Assembly: GCA_015056205.1 (NCBI GenBank)
Contig: SVGS01000013.1
Coordinates: forward strand, 1 to 64,000
Reading direction: 5' to 3'
Source: Clostridiales bacterium
Lineage (GTDB): Bacteria > Bacillota > Clostridia > Christensenellales > Aristaeellaceae
DNA: 64,000 nucleotides
Below are positions 15,643 through 23,480 of the stretch, piece by piece. The position numbers and the translations under genes were made by a program. Each line of letters starts with the position of its first letter. Within the stretch, counting starts at the first letter, position 1. The notes under the pieces were generated by a model that saw nothing but the letters and a program-made list of their open reading frames with translations, had not been told where the DNA came from and made no database searches.

Positions 15643-17496
15643 ATGGAGAATAAAGAGAACAGAGCCGAAAAACCGGCTGAGCGGAAGACGCCGCAGCCCA
15701 CGTTCACCGATAAGGTGAAGCAGCGGGCGGAAGAATGGACCGAAGCGCTTGAAAAAAACCGGGAACAGCGGGCCGGCGCGCGCGAAAAGAGCAAAGCGGC
15801 CATTCACCGGGAACTGGAAGAGCGGATGAAAAAGCTGCAGCATACCCAGGCGGAGCTGAGCGATAAGCTGAAAAACCTGCTGAAAAAAGAAATCAGCGAA
15901 CAGAAGCGAAAGGAAAAGCACCGCGCCGCGGAAATCATCGGCGTCTTTTCCGCGCATAACTTTTATGCCAACGGATTCACGCCGGAAGAGATGCGCAGCA
16001 CGCTGGAGGATCTGGGACCGACCTATGTCAAGATCGGCCAGATCATGTCCAGCCGCGTGGATCTGCTGCCGGAAAGCTACTGCCGGGAGCTGGAGAAGCT
16101 GAGGCAGAACGTGAAGGAACTGGATCCGCAGATTGCCCGGGCGGTCATCGAGCAGGAGGCCGGCAAGCCGATCGATGAGATTTTCAGCGAGTTCCGGGAT
16201 AAGCCCCTGGGGTCCGCGTCCATCGGCCAGGCTCATTACGCGGTGCTGAAGGATGGCACGAAGGTCGTCGTGAAGGTGCAGCGGCCTCTGATCGCCGAGA
16301 TGATGCGCAACGACTATGTGCTGCTGAAAAAAGGTGCGGCCATGATCAACGCCATCGACGACGCGAAGGATGACGACGAGGAAAAGGTGGACCTTCTCTC
16401 CGTGATCGAAGAAATGGAAAAGGTCACGGAGGAGGAACTCGATTTCCGGATTGAGGCGGAAAACACCCGTTTCTTCAAAGAAAACTGTATTGAGGATGAA
16501 ACGAAGATCAGCTGCCCGTCGGTGATCGACGAGCTGACGACGGAGCGGATGTTCACCATGACGTTCGTGGACGGCTGCTCCATCGGAAAGAAGGACAAAG
16601 TGATCGCCCAGGGCTGCGACGTGAATCAGCTCGGGACGGTGATCGTCGAAAACTACCTGCACCAGATCCTTGACATCGGCACCTTCCACGCCGACCCGCA
16701 TCAGGGCAACCTCATGGTGTCCGGCGGCATTCCGTACTGGATCGATTTCGGCATGATCGGCCGGATCTCCGAAGCGGACGTAGGAATTCTCCAGAACCTG
16801 GTTCTTTCCCTGGTGAACGGCGATATGGAGGCGCTGGTCAACGCCGTGATGTCGATGGGCGCGGCTTCGCCCAGAACCAACCGCAACAAACTGCTGGATG
16901 ACGTCGAGGTGATGTTCGGCAAGTATATGAACGTCACCAGCATCAACGACCTCGACCTCGGCGCGGTGCTGGAGGAAGTCATTGATCTTTGCACCCGGCA
17001 TTTTATCACCCTGCCCGGGAGGTATACGATGCTCGTGCGCTCCATCGCCACCTTCGAGGGCGTCCTGGAGCAGCTGTGCCCCGACCTGAACCTGTTTGAG
17101 CTCGTTTCCGGAAAGCTGATGGAACGGGCCAGAAAGAACCTGGACGTCAGTCAGGAGCTGCTTTCCGCCGGCAGGAACGCCCTGGAGATCGGCAGGAAAA
17201 CGGTGAAGCTGCCGCTTCTGGCCTCCGACGCGCTGAACAGCATGCTCAAGGGCCGGATGAAGATGAACATGGAGCTGACGGGGTATGAGGAAATCCTGAA
17301 AAAAACGGAGACTACGGTTTTCAATCTCGTTCTCGCGCTCTTTTCCTGCGTTCTGTTTTTCGGCTCCTGCATCCTGACCACCGCGGATATCAACCCCAAA
17401 ACATCCGGCGGGGTTCCGCTGATCGCGGCTGTGGGAATCGTATTCTCCATCGCGCTGGCGATTTTTACCGTCCGGAAAATGCTCCGGAAGAAATAA
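15643..17496 (+). CDS. AarF/UbiB/ABC1-family atypical kinase
   Basis: 617 residues. A charged coiled N-terminus (about 1-95) precedes the UbiB fold, with YVKIGQIMSSRVDLLP (the KxGQ motif), the Ala-rich loop PLGSASIGQAH, VVVKVQRP (nucleotide lysine), FHADPHQGN and WIDFG (catalytic and metal residues). Two hydrophobic C-terminal segments (about 560-612) anchor it in the membrane. UbiB proteins are ATPases that support isoprenoid-lipid (quinone) synthesis or handling; this anaerobe may use it for another lipid. AAGGAGG lies before the ATG. Confidence 0.85.
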   Translation: MENKENRAEKPAERKTPQPTFTDKVKQRAEEWTEALEKNREQRAGAREKSKAAIHRELEERMKKLQHTQAELSDKLKNLLKKEISEQKRKEKHRAAEIIGVFSAHNFYANGFTPEEMRSTLEDLGPTYVKIGQIMSSRVDLLPESYCRELEKLRQNVKELDPQIARAVIEQEAGKPIDEIFSEFRDKPLGSASIGQAHYAVLKDGTKVVVKVQRPLIAEMMRNDYVLLKKGAAMINAIDDAKDDDEEKVDLLSVIEEMEKVTEEELDFRIEAENTRFFKENCIEDETKISCPSVIDELTTERMFTMTFVDGCSIGKKDKVIAQGCDVNQLGTVIVENYLHQILDIGTFHADPHQGNLMVSGGIPYWIDFGMIGRISEADVGILQNLVLSLVNGDMEALVNAVMSMGAASPRTNRNKLLDDVEVMFGKYMNVTSINDLDLGAVLEEVIDLCTRHFITLPGRYTMLVRSIATFEGVLEQLCPDLNLFELVSGKLMERARKNLDVSQELLSAGRNALEIGRKTVKLPLLASDALNSMLKGRMKMNMELTGYEEILKKTETTVFNLVLALFSCVLFFGSCILTTADINPKTSGGVPLIAAVGIVFSIALAIFTVRKMLRKK

Positions 17497-17511
17497 CGGC
17501 CCCGGATTCGG

Positions 17512-17610
17512 TTATGGCTTCCTTCCTCCCCTTCTTCCGCGCCGGATAAACCGGTACGCCGCCAGGGACAGGTCGAGAATCAGCAGGATCCTCCGGGTTG
17601 TCTCTCGCAT
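17512..17610 (-). CDS. small hydrophobic-cationic peptide (32 residues)
   Basis: MRETTRRILLILDLSLAAYR continues as FIRRGRRGGRKP: one possible short membrane helix followed by a strongly basic tail. GAGGAG lies nine bases upstream of the ATG. It sits 69 bp downstream of the diguanylate cyclase on the same strand, so it may be co-transcribed. No family was recognised. It could be a regulatory membrane peptide or chance; the ribosome site favours a real gene. Confidence 0.4.
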   Translation of the reverse strand: MRETTRRILLILDLSLAAYRFIRRGRRGGRKP

Positions 17611-17679
17611 CGTTCATCACTCCTCGGCCGGAACGGATTCCGTGTCCGGCAGCCTCCCGCTTCGGGGCGATTTCTTGGG

Positions 17680-18762
17680 TCAGCCTCTTCTTCTCCGGTC
17701 GATGTGGGAATCCGCGTAATATTTTGCCTTTTCCGCGTACATCCGGCGGTCTGATTCCTTCTGCATCTCGCTGACCGTCTTTTTCCCGTTTCCCCGGCAG
17801 CACCACCCGATGGAGCACCGGTACTTTGTTTCCGCCACTTTCTCCCGGATGCGCTCAACCAGGGCGGCCGCCTCTTTCTCCGCCGTATCCCGGCAGAGGA
17901 TGATAAATTCGTCCCCGCCGATCCGGTAGATGGACTGCATCCGGCTCATCGCGCTGCGGAAGCAGTCCGCCAGGGTGATCAGCGCCTCGTCTCCCGCGGC
18001 GTGTCCCTGGGAGTCGTTGATCCGCTTGAGCCCGTTCATGTCGATGGTAACCAGGGCGGTAATGTTCTCCGGGCTGGTTTCGCTGTCGTCATAGAAGGCC
18101 AGGCGGTTCAGCGTCCCGGTCAGTGGATCCTTCTTGCTCATCTGGTGCATGGAGAATACATTGTAGACATACAGGGAAATCAGGATGGTCGGGCAGAACA
18201 TCTGGGCGAAGTCCGGGCCGAACAGGAACGGAAAAATCAGGCCGGAGGCAAAGGCCAGCGCCAGAAAAGCAATCGGAAAGAGCTCCGTGTAGAGCCGGTT
18301 GCTCTGCAGGTACAGCACCGCGATCAGGCAGACGCCGTACAGCCCGGCCACGATGAAGGGCAGGTATCCCAGGGGGCCGCGCCGCAGCACGCCCTCCTCC
18401 GTCAGCCCGAAGACAACGCCGGTGAAAATGGATATGATATTGAGGACGGCGAGCAGAATGGCGGGAATAAAGACAAACCATTTCATCCGCCCCGGCAGCG
18501 TATACAGAACCATCGCGACAATCAGCGGCGTGGCGCTGTACCGGACGGCCATCAGGATGGTGCGCTCCGTGATATACCTGCCGTGCTCCGCCAGATAGAA
18601 TTCCGTGAATACAACCGCCGAAAGGGCGACGACGCACCCGATCAGCAGGTACATGCGCTTTTTCCATTCCCTGTTCTGCTGTCCTGAGGTTTTCAGGGAG
18701 ATCACGAACGCGACCGCGATCAGGATCAGCGTCCAGTTCTGCAGGATATATCGGCTCAGCAA
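17680..18762 (-). CDS. membrane diguanylate cyclase (GGDEF)
   Basis: 360 residues. Six or seven N-terminal membrane helices (about 1-205) form the sensor, followed by a GGDEF domain starting KDPLTGTLNRLAF, with the active-site loop RIGGDEFIIL. It makes cyclic di-GMP from two GTP. No RxxD inhibitory site is visible at the usual distance before GGDEF, so product feedback may be missing. The start is TTG with GGAGGA eight bases upstream. Confidence 0.85.
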   Translation of the reverse strand: MLSRYILQNWTLILIAVAFVISLKTSGQQNREWKKRMYLLIGCVVALSAVVFTEFYLAEHGRYITERTILMAVRYSATPLIVAMVLYTLPGRMKWFVFIPAILLAVLNIISIFTGVVFGLTEEGVLRRGPLGYLPFIVAGLYGVCLIAVLYLQSNRLYTELFPIAFLALAFASGLIFPFLFGPDFAQMFCPTILISLYVYNVFSMHQMSKKDPLTGTLNRLAFYDDSETSPENITALVTIDMNGLKRINDSQGHAAGDEALITLADCFRSAMSRMQSIYRIGGDEFIILCRDTAEKEAAALVERIREKVAETKYRCSIGWCCRGNGKKTVSEMQKESDRRMYAEKAKYYADSHIDRRRRG

Positions 18763-18787
18763 GTTGATTCTCCTCCGGTTCGGTTTG

Positions 18788-19012
18788 CTATTTTCTGAAT
18801 TTATGGACAGCCAGTCCGATGCACAGCACGCCCAGCACGATCAGACCGATCCACAGCGCCGGATTCGCGCTGTCCCCGGTCTTCGGTACGGGCTTCGGCG
18901 TAGCGGTGGGTGCAGCGGTAGGCGCGGCGGTCGGACCCCAGCAGCTTCCTGCCCGTTTTCTGTTCCATACAGCATTCCCCCCTGAGTGATCCCGAATGAT
19001 AAAACCCGGCAA
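18788..19012 (-). pseudogene. orphan cell-wall sorting tail (VPKTG type)
   Basis: After about 24 unrelated residues the frame reads GPTAAPTAAPTATPKPVPK then TGDSANPALW, a hydrophobic segment and KFRK. It is a second full VPKTG sorting signal with its proline-threonine spacer but no surface domain. The fused N-terminus is not convincing coding sequence, and an overlapping frame is open too. It lies 100 bp from a GACAGGGGACGG hairpin. Confidence 0.55.
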
Positions 19013-19115
19013 GGCTGACAGGATCCGTGTCCGACATTCACGATCCTTCTGCCTGAATTCTATATTTTTTATATCATACCAGAATCGAAAACCTTTAACA
19101 AGACTGCTATTGATT

Positions 19116-19166
19116 GGAGACAGGGGACGGTTCCGCGTCTCCTGTCTCCACCGTTCCCCTGTCTCC
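19116..19166. repeat. GACAGGGGACGG dispersed repeat (copy 3), long hairpin
   Basis: GGAGACAGGGGACGGT and ACCGTTCCCCTGTCTCC pair over 16 bases with a one-base bulge, around an 18-base loop that holds another GTCTCC pair. It lies 5 bp past the stop codon of the amino-acid ABC ATPase. Confidence 0.8.
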
Positions 19167-19171
19167 CTTGT

Positions 19172-20263
19172 TCAGGCCTTTCGGATGACCAGGCGCAGGC
19201 AGTTGGGTAGTTCGGAATCCTCCTCCCGGGTATAGGTCATAGAAGAGGTGATCCCTTTCAGCACCGTCATGCCCAGATCCCCGGTTTCTTCGGTCAGGTC
19301 CAGCCGCTTCCCCGCGTAGCGGATGGTCCATTCCGCGGTTTCCGTTACCTCGGAATACTCGCATACCGCCCGGATCCGGGGATGCTCCATCCCGGAAAGC
19401 AGCATCTGCACGGTTTCCTCGAAAGCCAGGCTGATGTAACCGGCCGTCCGGAAAGCGATCTGGTTTCTGGCGCAGTATGTCCCGATCTGCTGCGCCGCGC
19501 CCGGGAAGTCGAACTCCCGGCTTTCCACGTTCAGCTCGATCGTCTTCAGCTTCCGGATAAAGCGCCGGGTTTTCTCCCTCTGCGGATGCTCAAAGATCTG
19601 CTCCGGCGTGCCGTCCTCATAGATCCCGCCTTCATCCATAAAGAAAATACGGTTGCTGATGGCCCGGGCGAAGTTCATTTCATGGGTCACGATCATCATG
19701 GTCTTCCCGGTTGTCGCCAGATCGCGGATGACCGCCTGTACCTCCCCCACCATGGTGGGATCCAGGGCGCTGGTGGGCTCGTCCAGCAGGATCACTTCCG
19801 GATCCATCGCCAGAGCCCGGGCGATCGCGATGCGCTGCTTCTGTCCGCCGGAAAGCTCATCCGGAAAGCTCAGTTCCTTCTCCGCCAGGCCTACCGTGTG
19901 CAGCAGGCGCATCCCATCGTCATAGGCTTCCTGCGCGTCTTTTCCCAGCAGGTCCATGGGCGGCCTCATGATATTCTCGATCACGGTCCAGTGGCCGAAA
20001 AGGTTAAAGCTCTGGAAAACCATGCCCATCTTCCGCCGCACCCGGTTGATATCGCATTTCCGGTCCGTGATTTCCTCTCCGTCCAGCCAGATGCGTCCGG
20101 AGGTGGGCATTTCCATCTGGTTGATGCAGCGCAGCAGCGTGCTTTTTCCCGTGCCGGACGGCCCGATGACGCTGATGACATCCCCGTCGTGGATTTCAAC
20201 GCTCACGTCCTTCAGGGGGGTGACATTGTCGTATTCCTTTTTCAGATGCTCGATCTTAATCAT
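19172..20263 (-). CDS. polar amino-acid ABC transporter ATPase with GHKL-like C-terminal extension
   Basis: 363 residues against about 245 for the family. Residues 1-240 are a standard GlnQ/HisP-type ATPase: Walker A GPSGTGKST (34-42), LSGGQ (137-141), VILLDEP (157-163), then THEMNFAR. Residues 241-363 are an extension. SLAFEETVQMLL (278-289) resembles an anti-sigma ATPase N box, DLGMTVLKGITSSMTYTRE resembles the G2 region, and LRLVI is a last strand. The metal-site Asp expected before the GK motif is Tyr (IRYAGKRLD), so ATP use by this part is doubtful. It overlaps its permease partner by 8 bp. Confidence 0.85.
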   Translation of the reverse strand: MIKIEHLKKEYDNVTPLKDVSVEIHDGDVISVIGPSGTGKSTLLRCINQMEMPTSGRIWLDGEEITDRKCDINRVRRKMGMVFQSFNLFGHWTVIENIMRPPMDLLGKDAQEAYDDGMRLLHTVGLAEKELSFPDELSGGQKQRIAIARALAMDPEVILLDEPTSALDPTMVGEVQAVIRDLATTGKTMMIVTHEMNFARAISNRIFFMDEGGIYEDGTPEQIFEHPQREKTRRFIRKLKTIELNVESREFDFPGAAQQIGTYCARNQIAFRTAGYISLAFEETVQMLLSGMEHPRIRAVCEYSEVTETAEWTIRYAGKRLDLTEETGDLGMTVLKGITSSMTYTREEDSELPNCLRLVIRKA

Positions 20264-21797
20264 GCCGCCTGACCCCCTTCAGAATCCCGGGCTGCGTGCC
20301 CTTCTTCGGTTTGGAACCGATCCGGATCCGGCTGATGCCAAAGGCGAACAGCCCTTCCAGCACAAAATACACCACCGTAACCGCAATGAGGGGGAAGAAG
20401 GCTTCATAGGTGCGGCTGCGCACGATGTCGCCCATCTTGGTCAGATCCTGCACCGCGATATAGCCCACGATCGCGGTCGCCTTGATCAGTTCCACGATTT
20501 CTCCCTGATAGGCCGGAAGCACGTGGGGGATCGCCTGGGGCAGGATGATCTGATAAAAGGTCCTCCGGTTGCTGTAGCCGAGGGCGTAGGCCGCCTCAAA
20601 CTGTCCCCGGTCAATGGCCCCGACGCCCATCTTCAGCAGGCCGAATACCGACGCGGCAAAGGTGAGCGTGAAGCCGATCACCGCCACGGTGATGCCCGGG
20701 ATGGCGATGGAGGCGAAGACGATGTAGTACAGGATCATCATCAGCACCACCACGGGCATGCCCCGGACCAGCCAGATGAAAAACCGGGCGATGCCGTTGG
20801 CGACGGGGTTGCCGTTCCGGCAGGCCATATACACCATGAATCCCAGAATCGTGCCGAAAAGAAGGGAAAGCACGGTGATCAGCAGGGTGGTGCCGATGCC
20901 GCTCAGAAACATCTGCCAGCGGTTTTCCCGAATGAAGGTTTTTTCAAAGCTGGCTGCGATTCCTTCCGGAGCGTCTCCCTGCCGGCCGCCGGCCGCGGCA
21001 GCCCCGTCCGGCCGGAGAACCACGGCCACCGTCCCGCCGGTGAAATACGGTTTTGAAAACAGGACGCTTTCCTCCCGCTCCGGGGTGATCGTGATCCCCG
21101 ACACGGCGAGCTGGCATTTTCCGGACTGCACGGAAGGCAGGATCCCGTCAAAATTCATATTCACAATCTGCATGCCGTAGCCCCGCTCCTGGCAGAACAG
21201 GGCGACGATCTCCAGATCGTAGCCCACGACCCTTCCGTCGCGTACATACGTGAACGGCGCGTAGTCGGCCTCCGTCGCCACCCGCAGCGTTCCGTTCGTT
21301 GCGGGCAGGGAGGCGGGATCCGGCATGGTCTTCCGGCTTTCATCCCCGGCGAGCCACTTTTCCTTCAGGCTCTCCGCCGTCCCGGCGGGCAGGCCGTCCA
21401 GGAAGGCGTTAAACTCGTCCCGCAGTTTCGCGCCCTGCTCGTTTTTTGCAAACACACAGCCGAAGGAAAAGGTATCCAGATATTCCGGCAGCCAGGTAAG
21501 CCGGGGAGTTTCGTAGGACATCAGCCGCGCCACCGGTTCATCCACGATAATAGCGTCGATCTTTTTCCCGATCAGGGCTTCCGCCAGATCCGCCTTGTTG
21601 TTGTAATATTCGATCCGGGCTTCCGGCAGCTGCGTTTCCACCATTTTGTCAAAGCTGCTGCCGGTCTGCACCCCGATGATTTTTCCGTTCAGTTCTTTCA
21701 GGGACGGCAGGGCGCCTGTCCCCGCCTCCTCCGCCCCGGCGGAAAGAAACGCCATGAGCAGCAGGGCGGCCAGCCCCGCGAAAAACCGTTTTTTCAT
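20256..21797 (-). CDS. amino-acid ABC transporter: substrate-binding and permease fusion
   Basis: 513 residues. A signal peptide is followed by two SBP_bac_3 lobes, the second opening LRVATEADYAPFTYVRDGRV with the ligand region KCQLAVSGITITPEREE. A HisM/GlnP-type permease forms the C-terminus (about 290-505), with the EAAYALGYSNRRTFYQIILP coupling loop that contacts the ATPase. It takes up a polar amino acid as a self-contained binding-protein/channel polypeptide. The ATG at 21797 has AGAGGTGAG upstream; an earlier in-frame ATG at 21938 lacks a ribosome site and would bury the signal peptide. Confidence 0.9.
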   Translation of the reverse strand: MKKRFFAGLAALLLMAFLSAGAEEAGTGALPSLKELNGKIIGVQTGSSFDKMVETQLPEARIEYYNNKADLAEALIGKKIDAIIVDEPVARLMSYETPRLTWLPEYLDTFSFGCVFAKNEQGAKLRDEFNAFLDGLPAGTAESLKEKWLAGDESRKTMPDPASLPATNGTLRVATEADYAPFTYVRDGRVVGYDLEIVALFCQERGYGMQIVNMNFDGILPSVQSGKCQLAVSGITITPEREESVLFSKPYFTGGTVAVVLRPDGAAAAGGRQGDAPEGIAASFEKTFIRENRWQMFLSGIGTTLLITVLSLLFGTILGFMVYMACRNGNPVANGIARFFIWLVRGMPVVVLMMILYYIVFASIAIPGITVAVIGFTLTFAASVFGLLKMGVGAIDRGQFEAAYALGYSNRRTFYQIILPQAIPHVLPAYQGEIVELIKATAIVGYIAVQDLTKMGDIVRSRTYEAFFPLIAVTVVYFVLEGLFAFGISRIRIGSKPKKGTQPGILKGVRRHD

Positions 21798-21925
21798 ATT
21801 CTCACCTCTTGTGTTCTCCCGGCCCGGAAGGCCCGTTTTCGCTCCCGTCCGGCTCCCGGACCCCCGGCGAGGATCATTATAGCACAATTCCGGTGCCCGG
21901 TGTCCCTGCCCGGGAAAACCGGCTG

Positions 21926-21960
21926 GCAAAAAAAGCACCCCCGGCGGGTGCTTTTTTTGC
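21926..21960. terminator. bidirectional rho-independent terminator
   Basis: GCAAAAAAAGCACCC and GGGTGCTTTTTTTGC form a perfect 15-bp stem around CCGGC, with a T-run on both strands. It closes the minus-strand alpha-galactosidase/zinc-ribbon unit. Confidence 0.9.
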
Positions 21961-22018
21961 GGTTGAAAGGATGCGGAAATCGGTCTGCTTCCGGCGGCGG
22001 TGCGGAGGCGCGGAGCGG

Positions 22019-22234
22019 TTATCCGGCCGTCGTTCCGCCCGGGGAAAACAGGGTGCAGCCCGACTGCCTGAAATACGCGATCCGTTCCCGGATTTCCTCC
22101 GGCGTGACTTCAAAATACGCCGCCAGGCAGTCGACACAGTAAAAGGAGCGGGCGCCCCGGTTGATCAGCTTTCGCGTCACGGCGATTTCATCCGCCGTCA
22201 GGGCACGCCCGCATTCCCTGCAGCGCTCACTCAC
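22019..22234 (-). CDS. small zinc-ribbon protein
   Basis: 71 residues with two Cys pairs, CRECG near the N-terminus and YCVDCLAAYF in the middle, which probably bind one zinc. VTPEEIRERIAYFRQSGC follows, a helix typical of small uncharacterised clostridial proteins. The GTG start overlaps the stop of the alpha-galactosidase gene (GTGA), implying translational coupling. Function unknown; a protein- or nucleic-acid-binding adaptor is possible. Confidence 0.7.
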   Translation of the reverse strand: MSERCRECGRALTADEIAVTRKLINRGARSFYCVDCLAAYFEVTPEEIRERIAYFRQSGCTLFSPGGTTAG

Positions 22235-23412
22235 GGCCGGACCATCCGGGCCAGCAGAACGCGGCTCGCGTGGGAGGGCAGCATCACATGGTAATAATCC
22301 TGATGAACGCCCAGATCCTCTCCCGTCACCGCGTCGGTCAGATGCAGGGCCAGGCCGCTGCCGTAGGGCAGGCCGGCATCCGCGAAGATGAAGGGCAGCT
22401 CGCCGGAGGCCGGCGCGAAATTGAAATATCCGACCGCGAACTCACCGCCGTCCAGATGCTTGAAGAGGGTCAGGCCGGAATCCGGATACTCCCGCCAGGA
22501 GGTCCCGGTTTCCGGATCGTAGTCCGTGTTCAGCACCCTTCCCCGGTAAACCGGATAGGGCGGACGGCATTCGGGATCCTGCTGAATGCGAAGAAGCCCG
22601 GGGTTCTTCACCAGCGCTTCGGCGAAGGGGCTCATGGACCGGACGTCCGCGCCCAGCATCAGCGGAGCGCTCAGCATGCACCAGAGCGCGAACTGTGTCT
22701 GGTATTCCTCATCCGTGCAGGGCTTGCCGAGGGCCACATTGCCCTTTCCGTACATGCCCACCGTCAGCATGTCGATATCATTGTAGCAGGAGGGGCCGCT
22801 CATGCAGAAGTTGTCCAGCTGGGACCGGGCGATGGAGGAGAAGGACTTGAAATTATCCTGAATATCGCCGGTGGAGCGGTACATATGCGCGCCCAGGGAA
22901 TTCATCCAGCGCCAGGGCTCGTCCGTTCCCCAGTTGCAGGCGGCAAACAGAATATCCCGCCCGGTCGCCTTCAGCGCCATGGACATCACGGCGTAGCGGT
23001 TCTTCCCCTCCGCGCTGACCGGGAAGTTGCAGAAGTCATATTTCAGATAGTCCACGCCCCAGTCGGCAAAGGTCTGGGCGTCGACAAACTCATGGTCGTA
23101 GGAAGAGGGATAGCCCGCGCAGGTCTGCACGCCGGCGCAGGAGTACATGCCGAACAGGAAGCCCAGCTCATGCACGGCGTCCGCGACTGCCTTCATGCCG
23201 TTCGGGAACTTTTTCGGATCCGGAACCAGACGTCCCTGGGCGTCCCGTTCCCGCAGGCTCCAGCAGTCGTCAATCACGATATAGCGGTACCCCGCCTCCA
23301 GATAGCCTTTCTCCTTCATCACCCGGGCGGTTTCCCGGATCAGGGAATCGGAGATGTTTTCTCCGAAGGTGTTCCAGCTGTTCCATCCCATGGGGGGCCT
23401 TGCGATAACCAT
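22231..23412 (-). CDS. alpha-galactosidase, GH27 family
   Basis: 393 residues, the usual length for GH27. It opens with PPMGWNSWNTFG; YLKYDFC contains the nucleophile Asp and CYNDIDMLTVG the acid/base Asp. A C-terminal beta domain begins around PPYPVYRGRVLN. No signal peptide is present, so it hydrolyses imported alpha-galactosides (melibiose, raffinose family) in the cytoplasm, which fits the neighbouring sugar ABC transporter. CGGAGGAC precedes the ATG. Confidence 0.9.
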   Translation of the reverse strand: MVIARPPMGWNSWNTFGENISDSLIRETARVMKEKGYLEAGYRYIVIDDCWSLRERDAQGRLVPDPKKFPNGMKAVADAVHELGFLFGMYSCAGVQTCAGYPSSYDHEFVDAQTFADWGVDYLKYDFCNFPVSAEGKNRYAVMSMALKATGRDILFAACNWGTDEPWRWMNSLGAHMYRSTGDIQDNFKSFSSIARSQLDNFCMSGPSCYNDIDMLTVGMYGKGNVALGKPCTDEEYQTQFALWCMLSAPLMLGADVRSMSPFAEALVKNPGLLRIQQDPECRPPYPVYRGRVLNTDYDPETGTSWREYPDSGLTLFKHLDGGEFAVGYFNFAPASGELPFIFADAGLPYGSGLALHLTDAVTGEDLGVHQDYYHVMLPSHASRVLLARMVRP

Positions 23413-23480
23413 TCTTTTGTCCTCCGTTTTCTTTCATTTTGTTTCTCTTTGTTTGTTTTCTTTTTCCGGCGGGCGGTTCC

